Assembly: GCA_036375275.1 (NCBI GenBank)
Contig: DASUSF010000451.1
Location: 1 to 15,463 of the forward strand
Length of the DNA: 15,463 nt
Source: DASUSF01 sp036375275
Lineage (GTDB): Bacteria > Pseudomonadota > Alphaproteobacteria > Geminicoccales > Geminicoccaceae
Reading direction: 5' to 3'
The notes beneath the pieces were generated by a model. That model was not told where the DNA came from, did no database searches, and was given only the letters and a program-made list of their open reading frames with translations. Made by a program: the position numbers and the translations under genes. Positions 1 to 6,486 of the stretch are shown here, in pieces; the stretch's first letter is position 1; each line of letters opens with the position of its first letter.

Positions 1-67
1 AGCATTTGAACCTGATGAAGAACCCGTCCATAGTCGGCACATCGGCGCCTGCCTGACGGAGCGAACC

Positions 68-643
68 ATGGCTTTCTCCGTCCGCTTCACCCGCCGCGGC
101 TTGATCAGCCTGGCCGCCTGCATGCCCCTCGGGGTCGCGCCCGCGATCGCCGCGGCCGGCATCAGCGACTTCGAGGGCAGCTGGTCGGCGACCACGATCG
201 AGTCGGACCCGCCGCTGGAGATCGCGCCCGGAGAGCTCGTCCTCGAGATCCGGGTGGCCCGGGACGGCGGCTTCACGGCGCGGTGGTCGAACCCGCCGCT
301 GCCGGATCAGCCCGAGGTCGCGCAGCAGATCGAGGCGCGCTTCGCGCGGACCGACAATCCCGCCGTCTTCGCTCTCAAGGCGCCGGAGCGCTCGCTGCTC
401 AATCAGCTCTTCGCGAGTCCGACGACCGGCAACCCGCTCCAGGGCGACACGCTGGTCTGGGCGCGCCTCGCCGACGACGCGCTGGTCCTCTACAGCCTCT
501 CGATCGACCGGCGCGGCAGGCCGGTCCTGGTTCGCTCGGCCCACGTGCCCGAGGGGCGGGACCTCCGGCTCGAGCGGACGGTCCGGGTCGCGACCCAGAC
601 GCCGATCGTGATCGAGGCCCGGTTCGCGCGGAGCGGTGGCTAG
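68..643 (+). CDS. Exported protein of unknown function (probable Tat substrate)
   Basis: I do not recognise a named family. The 191-residue product starts with a basic stretch containing twin arginines (TRRGLIS, residues 8-14), then a hydrophobic run and Ala-rich cleavage region ending near residue 30, which fits a Tat or Sec signal peptide and export to the periplasm. The mature part looks beta-rich, with GFTARWSN at 68-75 and GDTLVWARL at 126-134, and has no membrane segment. The ATG is preceded by GGAG with 6 nt spacing, which supports this start. The next gene begins on the base after this stop and encodes a divergent paralogue sharing the Gly-Phe...Trp-x-Asn, Gly-Asp...Trp-Ala-Arg and Tyr-Ser blocks. 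The pair is therefore probably co-transcribed and came from a tandem duplication. Function is unknown. Confidence 0.8.
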   Translation: MAFSVRFTRRGLISLAACMPLGVAPAIAAAGISDFEGSWSATTIESDPPLEIAPGELVLEIRVARDGGFTARWSNPPLPDQPEVAQQIEARFARTDNPAVFALKAPERSLLNQLFASPTTGNPLQGDTLVWARLADDALVLYSLSIDRRGRPVLVRSAHVPEGRDLRLERTVRVATQTPIVIEARFARSGG

Positions 644-1249
644 ATGGCCGCCCGGATGAGGCGCGGGGGCGGGACGACGGTCGCCATTGGCGGCGCGATC
701 CTGCTCGCCGGCTGGCTCGCCGGCGACGGTGCCCGCGCGCAGGAGGGTGCGCTCGCGCCCTTCTTCGGCACCTACGTCGGCGTCGCGGAGGTCCAGGACG
801 CGGACGGCGAGGTGAGCGAGCGGCGCCACATGGACATCGTGATCGAGCCGTACGACACGGCCGGCTTCCGGTTGGAATGGATCAACGTCAGCCTGGTCGA
901 CGGGCGCCGCGACGTCCCGGGCGTCGAGCGGCGGGTCCAGGCCGTGTACTTCGAGCCGGCCGAGGCGGGCGACTTCTTCGTCGAGAGCGCGGAGGAGAAC
1001 CCGTTCCGCGAGCGGGAGCAGACCGAGCCGATGCGCGGCGACCCGGTCCGCTGGGCGCGGATCGACGGTGACCAGCTCGAGGTCTACTCGTTCGTGGTGC
1101 GCGACGACGGTCGCTACGAGATGCAGATCTACGAGCGCAGCCTGACCGATCAGGGCATGGACATCGAGTTCCAGCGGCTGGTCGACGGCGAGCTGGTCCG
1201 GCGGATCGTCGGCACGACCGCGCGCGCCGACAGCAAGGCGGACGACTGA
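644..1249 (+). CDS. Exported protein of unknown function, paralogue of the preceding gene
   Basis: The 201-residue product has a positively charged N-terminus, a hydrophobic segment (about residues 12-26) and an Ala-Arg-Ala/Gln cleavage site near residue 32, a classic Sec signal peptide without the twin-Arg pattern of its neighbour. The mature domain mirrors the upstream protein: GFRLEWIN (74-81), GDPVRWARI (132-140), then a Tyr-Ser strand and an Arg-Asp-Asp-Gly-Arg turn. The two share perhaps a quarter of their residues by eye. The ATG directly follows the TAG stop of gene one with no gap, which suggests translational coupling. A second ATG four codons downstream is a possible alternative start and would leave the signal peptide intact. 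No catalytic motif is visible; a lipocalin-like or ligand-binding fold is only a guess. Confidence 0.8.
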   Translation: MAARMRRGGGTTVAIGGAILLAGWLAGDGARAQEGALAPFFGTYVGVAEVQDADGEVSERRHMDIVIEPYDTAGFRLEWINVSLVDGRRDVPGVERRVQAVYFEPAEAGDFFVESAEENPFREREQTEPMRGDPVRWARIDGDQLEVYSFVVRDDGRYEMQIYERSLTDQGMDIEFQRLVDGELVRRIVGTTARADSKADD

Positions 1250-1254
1250 GCGAA

Positions 1255-1316
1255 CTCTGGCTCGGACGCAGCCACCGCGGACGGCCGCAGCTTCATCCGG
1301 ACGACGACCGCCAGAG
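1255..1316. other. Inverted repeat in the convergent spacer
   Basis: The 102-bp gap between two convergent genes holds a perfect 7-bp inverted repeat, CTCTGGC at 1255-1261 and GCCAGAG at 1310-1316. A small GCGG/CCGC stem lies inside the 48-nt loop. It could fold at the 3' end of either transcript, but there is no T-run, so a terminator role is speculative. Confidence 0.2.
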
Positions 1317-1351
1317 GGCGACCCGGTCTTGAACGGATGCCGTTGCAGGCG

Positions 1352-1585
1352 TCAGGGCTCGCCCTCGCCGGCTCTGGCCCCCTCTTCCCGGGTCGCCGCC
1401 GCGCGGGCGGCCCTGACCGCTTCCGCCACGACCCCGGCGTCGCCGATGTGGTTGGCGAGGAGCAGGACGATGCTCGCGTCCAGCTGGCGGCTCTGCGCCG
1501 GCGAGAGGCCCTGGTGCGCGTCGACCAGGAGCTGGTAGAGCTCGTCCGGCTGGTCGATCCAGTCGTCGCGGCTGAGGCTTGCCAT
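1352..1585 (-). CDS. DUF2783 domain protein
   Basis: This 77-residue acidic-to-neutral protein resembles the small DUF2783 family, whose typical core is a Tyr-x-x-Leu-Val-Asp-Ala-His-x-Gly-Leu segment followed by a Leu-Leu-Leu-Ala-Asn-His-Ile-Gly-Asp helix. Both are here, at about residues 17-27 and 41-49. The last 15 residues are a charged, low-complexity tail. The family has no known biochemical role to my knowledge. From memory it is often found beside FAD-dependent monooxygenases, and that is the case here: its ATG lies one base after the TGA of the FAD gene, so translation is almost certainly coupled. This suggests a partner, chaperone or regulatory subunit of that enzyme, which is inference. 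No signal peptide or membrane segment is visible. Confidence 0.8.
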   Translation of the reverse strand: MASLSRDDWIDQPDELYQLLVDAHQGLSPAQSRQLDASIVLLLANHIGDAGVVAEAVRAARAAATREEGARAGEGEP

Positions 1586-1586
1586 C

Positions 1587-3236
1587 TCACGTCCCCGCCA
1601 TCGTCCGCGCCGGCGCGTCCTCGCCGAGCGCGCGGCGGAGCGCGCGCGCCACGGCCTGCGGTTCGCACCGCTCGAAGCGCGCCGCCACGTGCTGATCCGG
1701 CCGGATCAGCAGGCAGTTGCCGGGACGCGCCGCATAGCGGGCGAAGGCCAGCCCCTCCGCATCGACGAGGTCGACCCAAGGGGTCGCCCGGCCGCCGATC
1801 ACCACCTCATCCAGCGTCACCGGGCCATCTCCGCGGGGTAGGGGGGATTCCGCGCCCGCGCCGTCCCGGGCGAAGCGGAGCAGCGTGAACCCGTGCCCGA
1901 GCCGCTCCAGCAGCCACGCGGGCCGCCCCGTCGGGGAGAGCAGCGGCGCGTCGGCGCAGGGCGCGCCCGGCCGGATTCCGCCCCCCGACCAACCCGCCGC
2001 GCCGTCCCCGAGGCCATAGGTGCAGGCGGTCGAGAGCCGTCCGGAATTGATCATCCGCCGGGCGAAGCCATGGTCGGGGGCGAGCGCGAGGACGGCGTCG
2101 CGGTAGGCGCGGCTGGCCTCGCCCTTGGGGCTGATGAACTCGGTCGAGCGGGTCGAATGGCGGATGTTCTCGTCCGCCGCCGCCTCGCGCTCGGCGGCAT
2201 AGCTGTCGAGCAGCGCCTCGGGGGCCGCGCCGCCGAGCACGAGCGCGAGCTTCCAGGCCAGGTTGTCGGCGTCCTGGAGGCCGCCGTTGAAGCCGCGGGC
2301 GCCGAACGGCGACACCTGATGCGCGGCATCGCCGAGGAAGATCACCCGACCGTGCCGGAACTCGCGGAGCCGGCGGCAGCGGAAGGTGTACAGGCTGACC
2401 CACTCGATCTCGAACGGCCGGCTCGGACCCAGCATCGCCTTGAGACGCGGGATCACGCGCTCCGGCCCGACCTCCGCCTCGGGATCGACGTCCCAGCCGA
2501 GCTGGAGATCGATCCGCCAGACGTCGTCGGGCTGGGCGTGGAGCAGCGCCGAGCGGCCCGGATGAAACGGCGGGTCGAACCAGAACCATCGCTCGGGCGG
2601 GAAGTCCGCGGCCATGCGCACGTCGGTGATCAGGAAGCGGTCGCGGAACACCTGCCCCTCGAACGGCAGGTCGAGCGCGCGTCGGACCAGGCTTCGGGCG
2701 CCGTCGCAGGCGAGCAGCCACTCGGCGCTCAGCCGGTAGGGACCCTCGGGCGTGTCGACGGCGAGGCGGGCGCCGTCGTCCGCCGGCTCGACGCCCGTGA
2801 CCGGATGGCCGAAGCGGAGGTCGATGCCGCCGAGCTCGCGCGCCCGCTCGACCAGGTAGCGCTCGAGATGGAACTGCTGGAGGTTGACGAACGCCGGCAT
2901 CTTGTGCCCGCGCTCCGGCAGCAGGTCGAACTGGTAGACCATGCGGTCGCGCCAGAAGACCTTGCCGATCTGCCAGACCACGCCCTTCTCGACCATCCGC
3001 GCCGCGACGCCCAGCCGGTCGAGGATCTCGAGCGAGCGCTTGGCGTAGCAGATCGCGCGCGACCCGGTGGCGAGGGCGGTGTCGGCCTCGAGCACGACCG
3101 GCTCGACCCCGCGCAGCCGGAGATCGATCGCGAGGGCGAGGCCGACCGGCCCGGCACCGACGATCACCACCGGATGGCGCGCCGGCTCGCGCCGGTCCTG
3201 GTCCGGGGAGCGGCGGTAGGCGAGGTCGGCGGTCAT
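1587..3236 (-). CDS. FAD-dependent group A aromatic monooxygenase-like oxidoreductase (MhpA/UbiH type)
   Basis: The 549-residue protein has the full set of p-hydroxybenzoate hydroxylase-fold signatures: the dinucleotide-binding GAGPVG at residues 27-32 with the acidic end of strand two at Glu50, the DG motif (ACDGA, Asp178-Gly179), and the GD motif (LGDAAHQVSPFGARG, Gly302-Asp303) that binds the FAD ribityl-pyrophosphate. Residues from about 420 to 540 form the extra C-terminal thioredoxin-like domain of the MhpA/phenol hydroxylase subgroup. Such enzymes use NAD(P)H and O2 to hydroxylate an aromatic ring in the cytoplasm; the substrate cannot be read here. The frame is open far upstream, but the start chosen (ATG, 14 nt after the upstream stop, with GGAG 4 nt before) removes a nonsense Arg-rich extension overlapping the metallo-hydrolase gene. 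It is the middle gene of a three-gene operon. Confidence 0.9.
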   Translation of the reverse strand: MTADLAYRRSPDQDRREPARHPVVIVGAGPVGLALAIDLRLRGVEPVVLEADTALATGSRAICYAKRSLEILDRLGVAARMVEKGVVWQIGKVFWRDRMVYQFDLLPERGHKMPAFVNLQQFHLERYLVERARELGGIDLRFGHPVTGVEPADDGARLAVDTPEGPYRLSAEWLLACDGARSLVRRALDLPFEGQVFRDRFLITDVRMAADFPPERWFWFDPPFHPGRSALLHAQPDDVWRIDLQLGWDVDPEAEVGPERVIPRLKAMLGPSRPFEIEWVSLYTFRCRRLREFRHGRVIFLGDAAHQVSPFGARGFNGGLQDADNLAWKLALVLGGAAPEALLDSYAAEREAAADENIRHSTRSTEFISPKGEASRAYRDAVLALAPDHGFARRMINSGRLSTACTYGLGDGAAGWSGGGIRPGAPCADAPLLSPTGRPAWLLERLGHGFTLLRFARDGAGAESPLPRGDGPVTLDEVVIGGRATPWVDLVDAEGLAFARYAARPGNCLLIRPDQHVAARFERCEPQAVARALRRALGEDAPARTMAGT

Positions 3237-3250
3237 CGCGCTCCGGCCGC

Positions 3251-4198
3251 TCAGGCGCCGCGCAGCGCCTGCCACATCTCCCGGTCGCGCTCGGCGGTCC
3301 AGATCTGCGGATCGACCTGGCCGGCCGCCTCCTGGTAGGCGCGGGTCACGTCGAACGGCATGCAGTGCTCGAAGATCACCCAGTGGCCGAAGCGCGGCTT
3401 CAGGATGTGGTAGGCGCGGTCGTGGACCTCCTTGAGCGAGCAGCCTTCCTTGACCCCGACGCGGGCGATGTCGAACAGCGCGGTCAGGAACTCGCGCGTG
3501 CCTTCGATCCCCTCGACGACCTCGTGCCGGGCGGTCAACGCGTCGCCCCGGCCCGGCACGAGCTTCTCCGGCTCGAGCGCGCGCAGCCGGTCGAGCGTCG
3601 CCGGCCAGTCGGTGAAGTAGGCGTCGCCGGTGTAGGGCGTCGCGCCGTACTCGACCAGGTCGCCCGCGAACAGGACCCGCTCGTCCGGCAGCCAGGCGAT
3701 CGTGTCGCCCTTGGTGTGGCCGCGGCCCGGATGCATGATCTCGACCCGGCGCCGGCCCATCCAGACCGTCATCGCGGTCGCGAAGGTCATGGTCGGCCAC
3801 GTCAGCCCGGGTACGCTCTCGACCGCCTGGAACAGCCGCGGGAAGCGCCCGACCTCGCTCTCGAAATCCTGCTGGCCGCGCTCCTCGATCAGCTCGTGCG
3901 TCGCCCGGCTGGCGATGATCTGCTCGGCGCCGAAGGCCGACGCGCCCATCACCCGGACGGCATGGTAGTGCGAGAGCAGGACGTAGCGGACCGGCTTGTC
4001 GGTCACCCCCCGGATCTTCTCGATCAGCCGCTGCGCCATCACCGGGGTGGCGGTCGCGTCGATCACCATGACGCCGTCGTCGCCGACGATCACGCCGGAG
4101 TTCGGGTCGCCCTCGGCGGTGTAGGCGTAGAGCCCGGGACCGAGCTCCTCGAAGGTCACCTTCTTGTCGGCCAGGTCGGCGCTCGACGCGAAGCTCAC
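3251..4198 (-). CDS. Metallo-beta-lactamase-fold protein with an incomplete metal site
   Basis: A 315-residue MBL-fold protein beginning with the usual N-terminal beta strands (Gly-Val-Ile-Val-Gly-Asp-Asp-Gly-Val-Met-Val-Ile-Asp, about 35-47). The hallmark HxHxDH motif reads His77-Tyr-His79-Ala-Val81-Arg82, so the Asp and third His are replaced. GHTKGD keeps His161, FAGD keeps the bridging Asp180, and the final His position (usually PGHG) is Arg217 in PGRGD. The site-1 ligands therefore remain while site 2 is lost. It may be a mono-zinc hydrolase, or a protein that has lost metal catalysis. A TTG codon five codons upstream is open in frame, but GTG at 4198 has a strong AGGGAG at 6 nt and is preferred. 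It is the first gene of the operon with the FAD monooxygenase, ending 14 nt before it. The substrate is unknown. Confidence 0.88.
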   Translation of the reverse strand: MSFASSADLADKKVTFEELGPGLYAYTAEGDPNSGVIVGDDGVMVIDATATPVMAQRLIEKIRGVTDKPVRYVLLSHYHAVRVMGASAFGAEQIIASRATHELIEERGQQDFESEVGRFPRLFQAVESVPGLTWPTMTFATAMTVWMGRRRVEIMHPGRGHTKGDTIAWLPDERVLFAGDLVEYGATPYTGDAYFTDWPATLDRLRALEPEKLVPGRGDALTARHEVVEGIEGTREFLTALFDIARVGVKEGCSLKEVHDRAYHILKPRFGHWVIFEHCMPFDVTRAYQEAAGQVDPQIWTAERDREMWQALRGA

Positions 4199-4204
4199 GT
4201 CCGT

Positions 4205-4210
4205 CTCCCT
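4205..4210 (-). promoter_or_regulatory. Ribosome binding site deciding a GTG start
   Basis: On the minus strand AGGGAG lies 6 nt upstream of the GTG at 4198. It overlaps the possible TTG start at 4213, so the GTG is the better start for the metallo-beta-lactamase-fold gene. Confidence 0.6.
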
Positions 4211-4228
4211 CAACGAGGTCGCACGGCC

Positions 4229-4357
4229 AGTCTAGAGCAATTCCCGATGAGACAGAACCGAATTGACCTGCGGCGTCCTTCCGCGCATCGGAAGAAAACC
4301 GCTCTATTTCAATGGATCAGATCGGATTCACCCGATCGGAACCGCTTGCGCGCGGTT
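4229..4357. repeat. Hairpin-rich, AT-richer intergenic segment, possibly a degenerate dispersed repeat
   Basis: This part of the 224-bp spacer is clearly lower in GC than its surroundings. It contains three perfect short hairpins: CTTCC/GGAAG (4278-4294), GATCGG/CCGATC (4320-4337) and AACCGC/GCGGTT (4340-4357). The block starting CTAGAGCAATTCC at 4232 resembles, from memory, the edge of dispersed intergenic repeats seen in several alphaproteobacteria, but no second copy is in this window. It lies upstream of the metallo-hydrolase operon and downstream of a small membrane protein gene, so the hairpins could also end the upstream transcript. No T-tract follows them. Confidence 0.35.
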
Positions 4358-4422
4358 TCCTCTCGAAATCCGCTCCGGGAGCGCGGCGGGCGCGCGCCAT
4401 CCGCCCATGCCCGGCCGGGAGA

Positions 4423-4686
4423 TCAGGGCAGCGCGCCCGCGAGGCGCTCGAAGACGCCGGACGCCAGCTCGTAGCCGGTGATCGCCGCCAGCAGCACGAG
4501 GAGGAGCAGGAAGCCGCTGACGATCACCATCTCGTTCCGGAAGATGCGCAGTCGCGTCAGGTCGATGGTCGGCTCGCGCTCGACGACGACCCGCCGCACC
4601 AGCACGGGCGGGGCGTCGGGCTCAGACGGCGGCTCCCGTTCCGCTGGCTGCTCGCGCGCCGCGACCGCCCGACCCAGGATCTTCAT
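4423..4686 (-). CDS. Small single-pass membrane protein of unknown function
   Basis: From the ATG at 4686 the product is 87 residues. It has a charged, Pro/Glu/Arg-rich N-terminal half (about 10-50), one strongly hydrophobic helix at about 53-71 with a Leu/Val/Ala core, and a short tail. The basic Arg-Leu-Arg-Ile-Phe-Arg just before the helix predicts the N-terminal half in the cytoplasm by the positive-inside rule. The frame is open to an ATG at 4824, but the extra 46 residues are low-complexity and the upstream bases look non-coding, so the shorter form is preferred; its ribosome site (GGCGGA, about 8 nt away) is weak. No family is recognised. It lies upstream of the metallo-hydrolase operon on the same strand, but 224 bp apart, so co-transcription is doubtful. 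Confidence 0.55.
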   Translation of the reverse strand: MKILGRAVAAREQPAEREPPSEPDAPPVLVRRVVVEREPTIDLTRLRIFRNEMVIVSGFLLLLVLLAAITGYELASGVFERLAGALP

Positions 4687-4865
4687 GCTGCGATCCGCCC
4701 GAGAGCATTCCGCATGGGCATCGCCGTCCGCAGCCAGGGAGTCGCCGTCCGTCGACGCACAATCGCCTCCGTCTCCAAATGGCCCCGCATCGTAGCCGGG
4801 CCCTTGTTCCAGAACCACCATCATCTGATGGGAATAATCATGGAGGCGGTACCCCGCTGGCGCGG

Positions 4866-4879
4866 GTGAGCCAGCTCAC
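4866..4879. promoter_or_regulatory. 14-bp inverted repeat, candidate operator
   Basis: GTGAGC-CA-GCTCAC is a perfect 6-bp inverted repeat with a 2-bp centre. It lies in the 258-bp region between divergent genes, 65 nt before the start of the small exported protein. A second inverted repeat, GGCCGG arms at 4892-4914, follows and would form a hairpin in the 5' leader. Size and position fit a repressor or activator site; which regulator is unknown. Confidence 0.3.
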
Positions 4880-4931
4880 ACCCGGGGGTCACCGGCCTGT
4901 CCCGAAGCGGCCGGCTGATGGACCTCGAGCG

Positions 4932-4938
4932 AAGGAGG
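4932..4938 (+). promoter_or_regulatory. Strong Shine-Dalgarno choosing the start at 4945
   Basis: AAGGAGG lies 6 nt before the ATG at 4945. An in-frame ATG at 4918 has no such site and would add nine charged residues in front of the signal peptide, so 4945 is the likely start. Confidence 0.75.
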
Positions 4939-4944
4939 ATCGAG

Positions 4945-5307
4945 ATGCGTGCTCTCGTTCTGGCGATGACCGCGGTCACGGCCCTGAGCGCCGCGGCGCC
5001 CTCGGCGGTCGAAGCGGCCTGCGGCGCGACCGTGAACGGCCGCCCGATGTCGATCGAGCTCTGCCAGACGGTGTGGCAGATCTACGGCGGCGTCGCGCCC
5101 GGCCACTACCAGGTCGACCAGGCCGGCAACTGGATCAACCTCGCGAACCCCGCGCACCGCGGCAACCTCTACCGCGACGCGCAACGGGGCGGCGGTGGTT
5201 TCTCGGGTGGCTCCGGCGGCTCGACCGGAATGACCCGGACGCCGTTCGGCAGCGTCGGCGGCGGGTACTACTTCGACAACGAGACCGGAGCCAGCGTCGG
5301 CCCCTGA
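4945..5307 (+). CDS. Small exported Gly-rich protein of unknown function
   Basis: The 120-residue product has a clear Sec signal peptide: Met-Arg, a hydrophobic Leu/Val/Ala core, and cleavage near Val-Glu-Ala at 22-24. The mature protein of about 95 residues has two cysteines only (Cys26 and Cys40), well placed for one disulfide in the periplasm. An aromatic-rich segment with Trp44, Tyr47, Tyr55 and Trp63 follows, then a Gly/Ser-rich linker (82-95) and a C-terminal Gly-Gly-Gly-Tyr-Tyr-Phe-Asp block (105-111). No catalytic motif or known domain is recognised. A very strong ribosome binding site suggests it can be highly expressed. It is flanked by spacers with inverted repeats on both sides and is probably transcribed alone. 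Confidence 0.75.
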   Translation: MRALVLAMTAVTALSAAAPSAVEAACGATVNGRPMSIELCQTVWQIYGGVAPGHYQVDQAGNWINLANPAHRGNLYRDAQRGGGGFSGGSGGSTGMTRTPFGSVGGGYYFDNETGASVGP

Positions 5308-5324
5308 CCCGTGTCGGGCTCGGG

Positions 5325-5366
5325 GGGCGCGCGCCCGGCCTCCGGGCCGCGCCGCCCGGCCTCCGG
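5325..5366 (+). terminator. GC-rich hairpin and 14-bp direct repeat after the small exported gene
   Basis: Starting 18 nt after the stop there is a GGGCGC/GCGCCC palindrome (5325-5336) and an overlapping, alternative stem GCCCGG-CCT-CCGGGC (5333-5347). The 14-mer CGCCCGGCCTCCGG occurs twice, at 5332-5345 and 5353-5366. Stable stems right after a gene suggest transcript-end or 3' protection structure, but there is no T-run, so a standard intrinsic terminator is not proven. Confidence 0.3.
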
Positions 5367-5396
5367 CAGGCGACACCGGAGCTCGTCGAGCCGGCC

Positions 5397-5412
5397 ATGC
5401 AACGCGTTGCAT
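5397..5412. promoter_or_regulatory. Perfect 16-bp palindrome upstream of the diguanylate cyclase
   Basis: ATGCAACG followed directly by its reverse complement CGTTGCAT, with no spacer. It lies 127 bp upstream of the GGDEF gene start and about 90 bp after the previous gene. Its moderate AT content in very GC-rich DNA makes chance less likely. It looks like a dimeric regulator site. The centre is G|C, which does not match the C|G centre typical of LacI-family operators, so no regulator family is assigned. Confidence 0.4.
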
Positions 5413-5538
5413 TCTCCCCTCGCCTGCATCTTACTCGGGCCTCGTGTTGGTGCCCTGATGGTGAACAACCCGCTCCTTCCCGGCGGATGACGCCGGTCCT
5501 GGCGCGAGGCCCGGTTCCCGATCATCGACGGCGTCGCC

Positions 5539-6447
5539 ATGCTCCGTTCCGACCAGCGCTTTCGCCGCCTCTTGGCGTGGATCGAGGGCCTCCATCGAGG
5601 CCGGACCCTGATGCTCACGACGGTGATGATCGTCGTCATCGTGGTGGTCGACTTCGTCACCGGCTCGGGCCTGCGCTTCGCGATGTTCTACATCCTGCCG
5701 GTCTGGATCGCCGCCTGGAACCTCGGCCTGCCGGCCGGCATCGCCTGCGCCCTGGCCGGCGCCGTCGCGGGCTCGATCGCGAACGTCGGCATGGTCCCTC
5801 CCCTGGCGCCACCCCATCCGGCGCTCTGGATCTGGGACGTCGGCGCACGCCTCGCGCCCCTCGCCATCGTCGCGTGGCTGATCGACAAGCAGCATGCCGC
5901 GATCGCGCGCGAACGGCAGCTCGCCCGGACCGACGCCCTCACCGGCGCCCTGAACCGCCGGGCGCTGCTCGACGAGGCGACCCGGGCCCTCGCCCGCGGC
6001 CAGCGGCTCCGGCTGGCGACCGGCTTTCTCTATCTCGACCTCGACGGCTTCAAGGCGGTCAACGACCGGCACGGCCACGCGGTCGGCGACGCGCTGCTGG
6101 TGGAGCTGGTGGCGGCGGCGGAGCGCGGCCTGCGCCGGGGCGATCTCGTCGGCCGGGTGGGCGGCGACGAGTTCGTCCTGCTCCTGGCCGAGGCCACGGC
6201 GGAAGGAGCCGAGGCCGCGGCGCGGCGGATCTGCGGCGAGCTCCGCCGGGTCCTTCTGGACGGGGATCCGCCGGTCAGCTTCTGTGCCGGCCTCTGCCTG
6301 GTCGAGCCCGGGGCCACCCAGGATCCGGCGAGGGCGCTGGCCGAAGCCGACCGGATGCTCTACGCGGCCAAGCGCTCGCCCGAGCAGGCCGAATGGTTCG
6401 GCGTCGGCCGCCTCACGGCCGGGCCCGCGGCGCCGCACGCGGCCTGA
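5539..6447 (+). CDS. Membrane-bound diguanylate cyclase (GGDEF domain)
   Basis: The 302-residue protein has an N-terminal region with about four hydrophobic helices (roughly 24-41, 45-62, 66-84, 103-116), then a complete GGDEF domain from about residue 128. The catalytic signature is exact: GGDEF at 208-212, the metal-binding Asp167 in YLDLDGF, and Asn175-Asp176 of the FKxxND block. The inhibitory I-site RxxD (Arg199 to Asp202) lies five residues before GGDEF, so product feedback by c-di-GMP is expected. The enzyme should make c-di-GMP from two GTP at the inner membrane, controlling motility, adhesion or exopolysaccharide; the input signal is unknown. No clear ribosome site precedes the ATG, but a stop at 5488 with no other start codon after it supports this choice. 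No EAL domain follows. Confidence 0.93.
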   Translation: MLRSDQRFRRLLAWIEGLHRGRTLMLTTVMIVVIVVVDFVTGSGLRFAMFYILPVWIAAWNLGLPAGIACALAGAVAGSIANVGMVPPLAPPHPALWIWDVGARLAPLAIVAWLIDKQHAAIARERQLARTDALTGALNRRALLDEATRALARGQRLRLATGFLYLDLDGFKAVNDRHGHAVGDALLVELVAAAERGLRRGDLVGRVGGDEFVLLLAEATAEGAEAAARRICGELRRVLLDGDPPVSFCAGLCLVEPGATQDPARALAEADRMLYAAKRSPEQAEWFGVGRLTAGPAAPHAA

Positions 6448-6486
6448 CTCCCCCGACGCCGCCGCGCCCGCGGATCGACTGGCCCG

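Noticed and set aside
2051..3157. Ser/Arg-rich minus-strand frames inside the FAD gene.
   Set aside because: They are alternate-frame shadows of the flavoprotein with typical Ser/Arg/Pro bias.
3237..3800. N-terminal extension of the FAD monooxygenase by 188 residues.
   Set aside because: The extension overlaps the metallo-hydrolase gene in another frame and has no domain-like sequence; the ATG at 3236 with GGAG gives the normal family start.
5397..5412. Assignment of the 16-bp palindrome to a LacI-family regulator.
   Set aside because: LacI-family sites usually have a central CG; here the centre is GC, and no regulator gene is nearby.
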